This document shows, piece by piece, positions 22,536-33,900 of a stretch of DNA of 64,000 bases. The position numbers were made by a program, and so were the translations under genes. The notes under the pieces were generated by a model. The model made no database searches, was not told the DNA's origin, and saw only the letters and a program-made list of their open reading frames with translations. The stretch is from Solen grandis (Eukaryota > Mollusca > Bivalvia > Adapedonta > Solenidae): the NCBI GenBank assembly GCA_021229015.1, contig CM037782.1, positions 58,091,518 through 58,155,517 on the forward strand, written 5' to 3'. Numbering within the stretch: position 1 is the stretch's first letter; each line of letters begins with the position of its first letter.

Positions 22536-23496
22536 CGCTTGTAATATGGGATAATGGTTAAAATAATGAAAGTCACTTACAATACCAATCAAGGGATTCT
22601 ATAAACAAGCGATAAACACTTCTTAATAGTTTAGTATATTTTAAAATCATCCAACCACATGACATCTCATGACGACAGATTGCAAAACATCACAAATAAG
22701 CAAAAATCGTTAATTTTTCACTGCTTCATGCTCTAACTGGACGAATCTGTTCTTAATCATACCAGTTTTCCATCCCGATTCTGATTTCCTTTTAGAACTG
22801 CTGTCAGAGCCTCATCAGATGAGTCTGATCACTGGTAAACAAGCTTCTAATTAACAACAAAGCATGTTAGTGATATCAATATATGTAACATTAACACAAT
22901 GATATAAAATGTAAAAATACTTCAACGAATTTCCCATGCAAATGCAATAACAAGTAAAACAGAGTTTTCCATGTTTACATAGATTCCACTGGCATTGTAA
23001 TAAAGTTTACATGTATTCATCAAGGCACGTGACTTTATTTCCAACAGTAATCAATATAATCAATAAACTGTCAGATTAAATATATGTATTAAAATAATCT
23101 TAAAATATTAACAAGAACCGTCTATAAAATATATTCCCATTACCTTAAGCCATTGAAATATCTTTGATATTGGGCTCAACGACAGGATTCAACAATTACT
23201 TTCATTACCATGTTATATAAAGCCTCCATAACCATGATCAGTAACATCTACGACCTTGATCTGTGCTATAAATTGCCTCCATGATCACCATCTGCTGCAG
23301 AGCAAACAGACATACAGATCATTACATAAAAATACTTCATTAATATGATGATAATAACATATACTGTCTCCATGGCCATGCTCCATGACATAAATAACAT
23401 CTATCATACAAACTGACTCCATGGCTATAATCTATTATATATGTTCAGTAGTTCTCGAGTCTGAGGTCAACAGTTTCTACAAGTACCAATGTATAC
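22536..23496. other. Intergenic spacer
   Basis: No gene or known repeat seen; unique AT-rich sequence. Confidence 0.4.
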
Positions 23497-23500
23497 TTAA

Positions 23501-23734
23501 CCCTTTCCCTCATATAGACTCATTTTGACGCCCTCAAAAGGTATCACATAAAAGTCTGATCTGCAGAAAACCACAGTTAAACTTTACCAAATTTAATTAC
23601 AAAATCTTCATTTCCAGACCACTGAGGAGCAGTGAACAGCACAAAACCTGATCAGCCTGCGAGTTACTCGCAGGCTGATCTGGTTTTATGTTGTTTGCAT
23701 AGGTCTTTTCATGGTTTCTCTATGAGGGAAAGGG
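23501..23734 (-). mobile_element. piggyBac-like MITE, copy 1 (234 bp)
   Basis: Terminal inverted repeats CCCTTTCCCTCATA / TATGAGGGAAAGGG are flanked on both sides by TTAA (23497-23500 and 23735-23738), the target duplication typical of piggyBac elements. The centre forms a long hairpin. No coding capacity, so it would need a transposase from elsewhere. The strand is a convention: copies 1 and 5 share one orientation, copies 2-4 the other. Confidence 0.9.
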
Positions 23735-23738
23735 TTAA

Positions 23739-24430
23739 GCAAGTATGATGATAAAAATTTGCTTGTTTGATGCATAACTATTGATATAGAATGTTCTGCT
23801 AATGGATGCAGTCCCACAATGTTAACTGTTTGCCACTCACAAAGTATATTGCTTGTCAGAGTTTTATGCGAAAACCTTCAAGATTCAAACGCGAAATCAA
23901 AAGGTGCATTAACGTCACAAAGATTGCTAATGTGACTGTTGTGTTTAACATACAGTGACTAATGTAGTCACTTCAGAGACTATGTGTTGACCTAACAAGT
24001 ACAAAACTAAGTACTACATGTAGCAATAAGAGACTTGTGGTACAAGTGAGACACTCAGCAGTGACAAAATACATCCATGATGCCCTCTTCAATGTCACTG
24101 ACAAGATCTCATTCTGAACTAACACATGAACTTGTTGACCATAAATTTCTTAGAATTTCATCAACAAAATGTAAGGCTTTGATCTTCATTGATATACTAT
24201 GATTACATTATAAAATATGTCACCGGTTACTCTCATTAGTTTTAAATATATCACATCCAATTTGAATTGTGTGATATTGTGTGATTTTTATCAACATTTT
24301 AGCCATCATAGACAACAATAACGTAACTGACTCCACATAAATTGTCTAAACACCAAAAGTAATGGTTTACAGATGTTAAAGAAGTGTAATATAGTACAAA
24401 AGTAATAATTTTAACAGTGAAATTTTACTA
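23739..24430. other. Intergenic spacer
   Basis: No gene or recognisable repeat seen. Confidence 0.4.
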
Positions 24431-24837
24431 AGTCTCCCAAATAAAGTTTTACCTTAAACAATCATACATGAATGTTTTTTGAGAAATAAGGTCATGAGTA
24501 AAATTGAGGGGGTGGAGCCTGACCCCTTGATGACCCATGTGAACATCAAAGAAGTACCAATCAATCATCTGATCATGAGTAACAAGAATATATATGGTTT
24601 AGGGTGGGAAGGTTTTTAAAATTAAAGAAGTACAATTGAATATGTCTCATCATGAGGAACAAGAATATATATGGTTTATGGGTGGGGATCTGAATAGTTT
24701 TTGAGATATAAGGTCACCAGTAAAATTGAGGGGGTGTGGCCTGACCCCTGGGTGACCTTGGGGGAAAGAAGAATAATAATAAAAAGAAGAAACAGAGTAA
24801 AAACAATAAATCTCCAAACTTCGTTTGGGAGACCTAA
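24431..24837 (+). repeat. Hairpin-ended repeat family G
   Basis: Begins AAGTCTCCCAAATAAAG and ends with the hairpin CTCCAAACTTCGTTTGGGAG followed by ACCTAATTA. Two diverged tandem inner units carry AAAATTGAGGGGGTG and GAACAAGAATATATATGGTTT. Same design as the other hairpin-ended families but a different terminal tag. Confidence 0.7.
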
Positions 24838-25419
24838 TTATCACTGACAGGACCTAAATGGTATATCGGATTACAGGTAAGACAGGTTTTGTTATGGTCA
24901 GGTTGTTTAAACAAACTTTGGATCAGAAAAACGATGGGACCAATGAAAGGTGTCGGATAATACAGGATGTCGTGATTGACAGTTTGCACTGTAGCTATAA
25001 ATTTTCATAAGTGTTCATCTTTTTAATATCTTTTTTGTTATACCATTTTATCTTCAAAGAAAGAAATTTCGATTAAACAAAAATTATGACAGTAGAACAT
25101 ATATTTTTTTGAAAAATTCATACATTTGTCAAACAGAAACTTTTAACAAGTGGAGGCAAAGATATCTACCACTTGTTAGAGGAGATTTCAAAGAAGATTG
25201 TCAATTAAAAACAGGCAATAATGATGTTGTGGATGACCCATATGATATGTCTGCAAACTGTTGAAGAACAGTTCCGAATTACTGAGGTCCAGTAACCTGT
25301 CAGTCTGAATCTTTGTCAAGATTCTGTCAGATAAATACAGACAAGTGATATGTCATTTTCAGTAAAAGATATAGGTAGCTAATTTGCAAGATTACTTTCT
25401 TAACAGAACAATATACTTA

Positions 25420-27217
25420 AACAAGAATCGCTTACCTGAGAACCAGATATTAGTGGGTGGAAAAGAAACAGCAATATCTTATGATATTATGGAAAACAGG
25501 CTCTGCCCCCTGCCAGCAATATTTTTAGACGGAACCAAATAATTCTAAGTCTAGGTAGAACATGACCCATGGAATGGTGATGAAAAAAATTTGAAATCCA
25601 ATATGCACTTTCAGACACAAAGATTTTTCAAATTTGTACAATATACATATAAGGAAAACAAACTCTGCCCCTGGCAGCCATGTTTTTTTACTTTTTTTAC
25701 TAGTCCAAATAATTTTTACAATCATGATAGAGAGTGATCCAAGGAACATCTGTGCAAAAAATCTTTGAAATCTGGCCAGTAGTTTTGGAAGAGAAGATTT
25801 TTCAAATTTGTTCTAAATACATAAAAGGAAAACAGGCTTTGCCTTTAGTGGCCATATTTTTTGATGATCCTTTTAATTTTGCCAATACTGGTAGCAGGTC
25901 ATCCAAGAATTATCTGTGCCAAAAACTTTGAAATAGGACAAGAAGATTTTTCAAATTTGTAAAATACAGTCAATTTACGATAATTCGGAATGCAATATTT
26001 CGTTTTGACGGCATTATTCAAATAAATGTTACGTCCTGTCAAGTTTTCCTATATATCTCATATAAAATAAATGCAATAATTCATTTTACAATTACTCGGA
26101 TAAATGCAGCAATTCAAACTTTATTTAAGGTCCAACAAGAAATCAAGTTGTTGATCAATGACGCAATAGTTAGGACGCTGTGTCACCGTAATTACACGCG
26201 TGCGTATTTTTCACACCTATGTGTACAGAAGCTAATTGATTGGCGGTTATTTCAATTAAGGTGATGCAAACCGTTGAAAGGTGTCACTTGATTGTCAAGA
26301 GTGTTAACAGAGTGAATTTTTATTTAACTATACATATCAGTGTGAGTGTTCGAACCTCACTTTACGTTTGTCGTATGCTCTGCGAGAGTAATATCACGCC
26401 ATCAATAACAACAATTTGTAGATTTACAGATGAAATTTGTAAGTTACCAGTTATTATTTGAGTAATTCAGTGAAGGGCCCAGGTCAGCTGGGAGAATAGC
26501 TGAATCGGGAAAGATAATTTTCAATTTCCGAGTAATTCAGTGAAGGGCCCAGGTTACAAATAAGGCTTGTAAATAACTGTTTATCGTTGACAATGTTGTG
26601 CTTTTATATGTGATTTATGATTTTTATGCAGAATAAAATAAAACATAAGACATAACTGTGTTCTGTATTTTATATACATGTATATCATAAGCCAACTACT
26701 TGTCACGACATGTATTTCTTACATATACACAAATTGTCCACCGGTAGGTAAACACGGTAATTCGTATGACACGATTTTTCGAACATTTCAGTCAGTCCGC
26801 AGACCGTTCGAATTATCGTAAATGGACTGTATACATATAAGGAAAACGGGCTCCGCCCCCTGGTGGCCATGTTTTTAACAAATCAAAATAATTTTAATAA
26901 TCTTGGTAGAGAGTAACCCAAGGAACATCTGTGCAAAGCATCTTTGAAATTAAGCCAGTACTTTTGGAGAAGAATTTTTTTTTCAAGTTTTCATATTTTT
27001 CCCCTATCAGTTGCCAGGGCAACCAGATTTTGGCATGGAATTTAATCTTTGAACAACTTTGGAAGAGGATTAATCAAGGAACGTTACCGAAAGTTTTATG
27101 AAAATTGGCCCAGTAGTTTAGGAGGAGATGTCGTTTGAGTTAAATATTGAAAAAGTATGACAGACATTCATCTGTCACAATAGCTTACCTTGAGCACGTT
27201 GTGCTCAGGTGAGCTTA
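25420..27217 (+). repeat. Hairpin-ended repeat family A, copy 1, split by a nested element
   Basis: Starts ACAAGAATCGCTTACCTGAG and ends with the hairpin AGCTTACCTTGAGCAC...GTGCTCAGGTGAGCT. Inner tandem units carry GGAACATCTGTGCAAA and CTGGCCAGTAGTTTTGGA. The right part (from about 26831) continues the element after the insertion at 25966-26830. Confidence 0.8.
25966..26830. mobile_element. Non-autonomous DNA transposon, about 865 bp, pogo/Tc1-like ends
   Basis: Inverted ends ACAGTCAATTTACGATAATT (left) and the complement of ACAGTCCATTTACGATAATT (right) match over about 22 bases with one mismatch. Ends start CAGT next to TA, as in pogo-type Tc1/mariner elements. No transposase is seen. Inside, a block with GAGTAATTCAGTGAAGGGCC is duplicated (about 26458 and 26528). 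It sits within a family A repeat and so is younger than it. Confidence 0.75.
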
Positions 27218-27602
27218 AAATATATATGAACATTGTGCCGCCACACTAAGTTCACAACAGAATGTAATAGAAAGATCAGCTTAAAATCCTTAATCCTGAA
27301 CAGAAATTTTCCTCTGGTGAACCTTATGACATGCTTAAAATGAAAATACAATGAAATAAAATGTTCACAGTATATGTATTTACAATGAACATCCACTGAA
27401 ATTAAGCAAAATACCATTCTTAGCAAACTATTGATCTTCAGTTCCTGCAACACTTGAAGCACCAACAATGCCAAAATTAAACTATGCGTACAGTTAAGTA
27501 AATTTATAAGCCTGAAGCCACTGCATGAGATAAATCACAAATCTCACAAACATGACTTGCTGTGATTGTTCAATTACCCCATGCATAAAATAAAGTTTTT
27601 TC

Positions 27603-27608
27603 TTTATT
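27603..27608 (-). terminator. Possible poly(A) signal of the STAT gene
   Basis: AATAAA on the minus strand about 206 bases downstream of the STAT stop codon. This is a common hexamer in AT-rich DNA, so weak evidence. The rest of 27218-27813 has no other recognisable feature. Confidence 0.35.
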
Positions 27609-27813
27609 AGACATTATGATGAAACCTAAAAAAAGCAAATCCAACCATACATTTCTGCTGGTATCCCTTATACACAAGTCCTGTTGGCTGCTGTTTCCTT
27701 ATACACTACATCCCTTGAATATCCACTATTTGATCTTCATACAGAAAATGAGTGTTTCTTGAAGGGTTGGTCACTCCAGTTCTTTAAGCTTCCCGCTCAT
27801 GATAGGATGTTTT

Positions 27814-27958
27814 TCATGGATTGAAACCATTAAAACCACTCTGTGTGGCCAGCCACTCATTCAGTTTATTGAAGTCTGGATCTTCATGGGTGAACTCAGA
27901 ACCAGCCATCGGAATCACATTGTTATCTCCGTCACCACCCATAATGGTATCCATTGCC
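27814..27958 (-). CDS. STAT5: STAT exon q (last exon, stop codon)
   Basis: Encodes the acidic end with [16 protein letters not shown] and a TGA stop. Acidic and hydrophobic residues fit a short transactivation motif. Confidence 0.85.
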
Positions 27959-30900
27959 CTGAAAAGTGAAACCAAACTGTTTTCTCAAGCATACATCGCA
28001 AATATTCTATAAACAGAATCATTATACTGATTACAAAGTTCTTTGTCTGTTTCCAGTTGTAAAAGCATGCCTTTCAATATTTCATTTGAAACACAATCCT
28101 TTTTTTGTTTGTAGCAAAATAAAAAATTTTTTTTTTTGTTCTGAAGTTTACCACTGCTGAAGCAGTATTTTAGTCATATAGTGGTCGATCATATAGTGGT
28201 CGATCAATCTCATCAAAATCATATCCTTATTTGCGCTCCTCTACTATACGCGATTGGGATCTGACAACATGGCATTAGGGGTCATGTCAGATTTACCTTC
28301 TAAGTTATTTATATGCATAAACAAGTGCTTGATTTTAAACCAATTAAATAGCGCGGTTCTAACTAACCAGGGTGAGAAAAATGTGCAGCTTGACCGGGAC
28401 TCGAACCCGGGGCCTTTTGCTTACAGGCCAATTGCTCTATCAGATGAGCTACCCGGCCGCCTACACATCTTTCTACCCTACTGTTAGATTAATGCGGTTA
28501 CTTCCTCTGTTTATACCTTACGATTTGGTAGTCGTCGATTTGAATGGCTTTTACAAGGTTAATCTGAGATGACCCTCTATACAATGTTGTCAGATTCAGT
28601 TACCGATACTGAATACGATTTCAATGAGATTGGTGGTCGATATAAATATAAGAATTTAAAAGTTTCTATAAAGAGATTACAGAAACAAGAGGCCCATGAT
28701 GGCCCTAAATCGCTCACCTGAGATAAATAGGTTGACCCAAGGAACATCTGTACCAATTTATTTTAAAATCTGGCCAGTAGTTTTGAAGAAGATGATTTTG
28801 AAAGTTTTCATATTTTTTTTCTTTTTGTTGCCATGGCAACCAGAGTTCTATATGGATCAAGTTTATTTTAGGAACTTTTGTGAAGGTTGACCCAAGGATC
28901 ATTCCTGTAAAGTTTAATCAAATTCTGTCCAGTGGTTTCAGAGGAAATGTTGATTAAAGTTTTCCCTATATACATATAAGGCAAATAAGCCCCGCCCCTG
29001 GCGGCCATGTTTTTTACGGATCGGAATAATTTTAGCAACTTTGGTAGAGGTTGACCCAAGGAACATCTGTACCAATTTATTTTAAAATCTGGCCAGTAGT
29101 TTTGAAGAAGATGATTTTTAAAGTTTTCATTTTTTTTTCTTTTTGTTGCCATGGCAACCAGAGTTCTACATGGATCAAGTTTATTTTAGCAACTTTTGTG
29201 AAGGTTGACCCAAGGATCATTCCTGCCAAGTTTAATCAAATTCTGTCCAGTGGTTTCAGAGGAGATGTTGTTTAAAGGTTTCTCTATATACATATAAGGC
29301 AAATAAGCCCCGCCCCTGGTGGCCATGTTTTTTTACGGATCGGAATAATTTTAGCAACTTTGGTAGAGGTTGACCCAAGGAACATCTGTACCAATTTATT
29401 TTAAAATCTGGCCAGTAGTTTTGAAGAAGATGATTTTTAAAGTTTTCAAATTATTTTTCTTTTTGTTGCCATGGCAACCAGAGTTCTATATGGCAAGTTT
29501 ATTTTAGCAACTTTTGTGAAGGTTGACCCAAGGATCATCCCTGCCAAGTTTAATCAAATTATGTCCAGTGGTTTCAGAGGAGATGTTGTTTAAAGGTTTC
29601 TCTATATACATATAAGGCAAATAAGCCCCGCCCCTGGCGGCCATGTTTTTTTACGGATCGGAATAATTTTAGCAACTTTGGTAGAAGTTGACCCAAGGAA
29701 CATCTGTACCAAATAATTTTGAAATCTGGCCAGTAGTTTTGAAGGAGATGATTTTTAAAGTTTTCAAATTATTTTTCTTTTTGTTGCCATGGCAACCAGA
29801 GTTCTTCATGGATCAACTTTATTTTAGCAACTTTTGTAGAGCCTCACCCAAGGAACATTCCTGCCAAGTTTCATTAAATTTTGTCCAGCGGTTTCAGAGG
29901 AGATGTCGTTTAAAGCAAATTGTTGACGACGGACGACGGACGACGCACGACTAACGACGCACGACGACGGACGCCGGACGAAGGGCGATCACAAAAGCTC
30001 ACCTTGAGCACTTTGTGCTCAGGTGAGCTAAAAACTAAACTAGCCAACCCCTAAGGAGGCCTCATTTTTTTTAAAAGAGAGCAATTTTGTTTTATTTTTT
30101 TTAAGACAAGATTGTTCATAGGAACACATGTGTCATCTGCTGAAGTGTGACTGAGAAAGTGACAGACAGATGTACAGACAATGGAGAAGTGACCCCATGT
30201 GTCACCTCTGCTTACAGCCAGTGACACAATAAATGGCCATAAGGTGACCATTTTTGCACAATTGTATTGGTTTCTGAGATTTCTATAAAGATAATATAAC
30301 GAAACTAGCTCACAATTTTTCACATTTATATCAGAAAATTTTTTAGAGACCCATAACTTTGTGCCAAATGAAAAAAAATTCTGACACTGGTTTCAGAAGA
30401 ATTTTTTTTTTGAAGTATTTTCTTTTGATTGCCTGCATGAATCAAGCTTATTTTTAAACAATTTTTGCTTATATCATACCAAGTTTAAGAAATTTCTGCC
30501 TAGTGGTAACAGAGGAATACTTTTCAAAATAAATTGCTTATAATGATGGACAACCAACACAAGGTGATCCAAATAGCTCACCTTATACACACTTTGCTTA
30601 GGTGAGCTAAATATTGCTCATAAAATATCTACCAAGTAGAAAAAAATAAATCCCAGACCAGATTTTCCTTGTTTATACTCACATGGCATCATTCCGAGGA
30701 GAGAGCGCCTGGCTGCAGTTAGATAGCGGCGAAAATGGCTGGGCCGTCTGTGGAAGCTCTGTATTCACACCACACTGCCTGTACACAGAGTCATTATACT
30801 GATCAGCAGTTATCTCAATAATGCTCATCATTACTTACACACAAGTGTATTTAAGCAGCTAGTTTTAAGATTCAAGAGAAAATATTTCTATGTATATGTG

Positions 30901-33900
30901 ATCTCTACTCAACTGTCTGTCTACTTTCTGGTATACCCATGATTGAACACTTAAGACAGTTAAGACTTGTACTGATGGGCCATTGTGTTGTAGTCAGTGT
31001 GATTTTCTACTATAACCGAAGAGCAGATCTGAAAAGGCACTCTCCAGTTATAGATCGGAAATGATTATCAAATTCCAGGTCACTGTGACCTTGACCTATA
31101 ACCAAGTGACCCCCCAAATCAAAAAGGGTCATCTACTAGTTATGACCAATCATCCTATAAAGTTTGAGGAATGTGGGCCTTAGCATTCTCCAGATATTGA
31201 TCAGAAAACAAGTGGTCTACCAACTGACAAACAGACAGACCAACCATCATTTGCAAAACAATATGCCCTCTCTTCTTTGAAGGGGGGCAAAATAATAAAG
31301 ATAGTTCATACAAGTGTACAAGTGAGGTTTACAAAAACCTAAAGAAACAAGAGGGCCAAGATGGCCCTGTGTTGCTCACCTGAGTAAAATTGCTGAGTAA
31401 GGCATGATTACAAACAAGAGGGCCATGCCCTTAGGCTATGTAAAATCAAGTGACCCCTGGGGCAGAGCCAATTTTGACCCCAGGGTCATGATTTGAACAA
31501 ACTGGGTAGAGGTCTATTAGCCCATGTTACATACCAAATATCTAAACCCTAGGCCTTGTGGTTTCTGAGAAGAAGATTTTTCAAGTTTTTCCTATATTAG
31601 CCTATGTTAAATCAAGTGACCCCTGGGGTGGGGCCAATTTTGACCCCAGGGTCATAATTTGAACAATCTTGGTAGAGAGTCATAAGATCATGCTACATAC
31701 CAAATATCTAAACTCCAGGCCTTGTGGTTTCTGAGAAGAAGATTTTTTCAAGTATTTCCTATATTAGCTTATGTTAAATCAAGTGACCCCTGGGGCAGGG
31801 CCAAATTTGACCCCAGGGCCATGATTTGAACAAATTTGGTGGATCACAGACATGCTCACACCAAATATCTAAACCCCGGCCTTGTGGTTTCTGAGAAGAA
31901 GATTTTTCAAGTTTTTCCTATATTAGCATATGTTAAATCAAGTGACCCCTGGGGCGGGGCCAATTTTGACCCCAGGGTCATGATTTGAACAAACTTGGTA
32001 GAGATCCACCAGACAATGCTACACACCAAATATCTTAACTCTATGCCTTGTGGTTTCTGAGAAGAAGATTTTTCAAGGTTTTTTCCTATAGTAGCCTATG
32101 TTAAATCAAGTGACACCTGGGGCGGGGCCAATTTTGACCCCAGGGTCATAATTTTTACAATCTTGGTAGAGAGTCATTAGATCATGCTACATACCAAAAA
32201 TCAAAAGGCTAGGACTTGTGGTTTCTGAGAAGAAGATTTTTCAAGTTTTTCCTATATTAGCCTATGTAAAATCAGGTGACCCCTGGGGCGGGGCCAAATT
32301 TGACCCCAGGGCCATGATTTGAACAAACTTGGTAGTGATCTAATAGACAATGCTGCACACCAAATATCTAAACCCAGGCCTTGTGGTTTCTGAGAAGAAG
32401 ATTTTTCAAGTTTTTCCTATATTAGCCTATGTTAAATCAAGTGACCCCTGGGTTGGGCCAGTTTTGACCCCAGGGTCATAATTTGAACAATCTTGGTAGA
32501 GAGTCATAAGATCATGCTACATACCAAATATCTAAACTCCAGGCCTTGTGGTTTCTGAGAAGAAGATTTTTTCAAGTATTTCCTATATTAGCCTATGTAA
32601 AATCAGGTGACCCCTGGGGCGGGGCCAAATTTGACCCCAGGGCCATGATTTGAACAAACTTGGTAGTGATCTACTAGACAATGCTGCACACCAAATATCT
32701 AAGCTCCAGGTCTTGTGGTTTCTGAGAAGAAGATTTTTCAAGTTTTTCCTAAATTAGCCTATGTTAAATCACGTGACCCCTGGGGCGGGGCCAATTTTGA
32801 CCCCAGGGTCATAATTTGAACAATCTTGGTAGAGAGTTATAAGATCATGCTACATACCAAAAATCAAAAGGCTAGGCCTTGTGGTTTCGGAGAAGATTTT
32901 TAAAATTTTCATTTTTAAAATCTATTTTTAGCTCCTGTGACCTAGATTTTTGACCAATCAAAATAATTTTAACAACATTGGAAAAGGGCCCCATAATGAA
33001 CATTCCTGTGAAGTTTTATCAAAATCCAGTGAGTAGTTTAAAGGAGATGTTGTTTAAAGAAATTGTTGACACGGACGACGGATGACGGACGACGGACAAA
33101 AGGCGATCACAAAAGCTCACCATGAGCACATTGTGCTCAGGTGAGCTAAAAATGTGGCATCTTAAGTGTTTGCAATGTTTTTCTTACATTTGACTAAAGT
33201 GACCTAGATTTTGATCTACCAAAATATGCAGTCATCTGGGATTTCATGCAGTCATCATTCTTATCAAGTTTAATGAAGACTGGGACAAAAATGTAGATTA
33301 TAGAGTGTTCACAAGGTTTTTCTAAAAATTGCCGTGGTGACATATTTTTTGACCCCATGTGACCCATTTTTAACTAATCCGAGATCTGATGTAAACAAAC
33401 ATTCTGCCCAAGTTACAAAAAGGTTAGGCCAAAAATGTGGCTTCTAGAATGGTCATATGGTTTTCCTAAGATTTACCCAGGTGACCTACTTTTTGACCCA
33501 TGTGACCCATTTTCAAACTCATCAAAGATTTCATGTAGACAAACATCCTGACCAAATATTATGAAGATTGGGCTAAATCTATGGCCTCTAGAGTGTTTTA
33601 AAGCAATTGTTGACGATGGATGACGATGACGGACAAAAGGCGATCACAAAAGCTTATCCTAAGCACATGTGCTCAGGTGAGCTAATAAAATATTTCTACT
33701 GATACATGATGAACACAGACTATGCACAAGATAGATTACCTACCCTGTTGGAATAATGTTGATAATCTGTGTATGAACGTAGCCACCAGGGGTAACATTC
33801 GTAAAGGCTCTGTAAAACAAATATATTGACTTATAAAGACAAAGCTTGTTTGTTGGACATGAATTATGATATCACACCCACTTAAACAGTATTTGGTAAT

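Noticed and set aside
28696..29954. Repeated frames starting MTQGTSVP on both strands
   Set aside because: Tandem units of a non-coding family A repeat produce the same frame again and again; no start context or homology.
29996..30029. Transcription terminator-like hairpin
   Set aside because: The palindrome recurs at the end of every family A repeat and belongs to the repeat; bacterial-type terminators do not apply.
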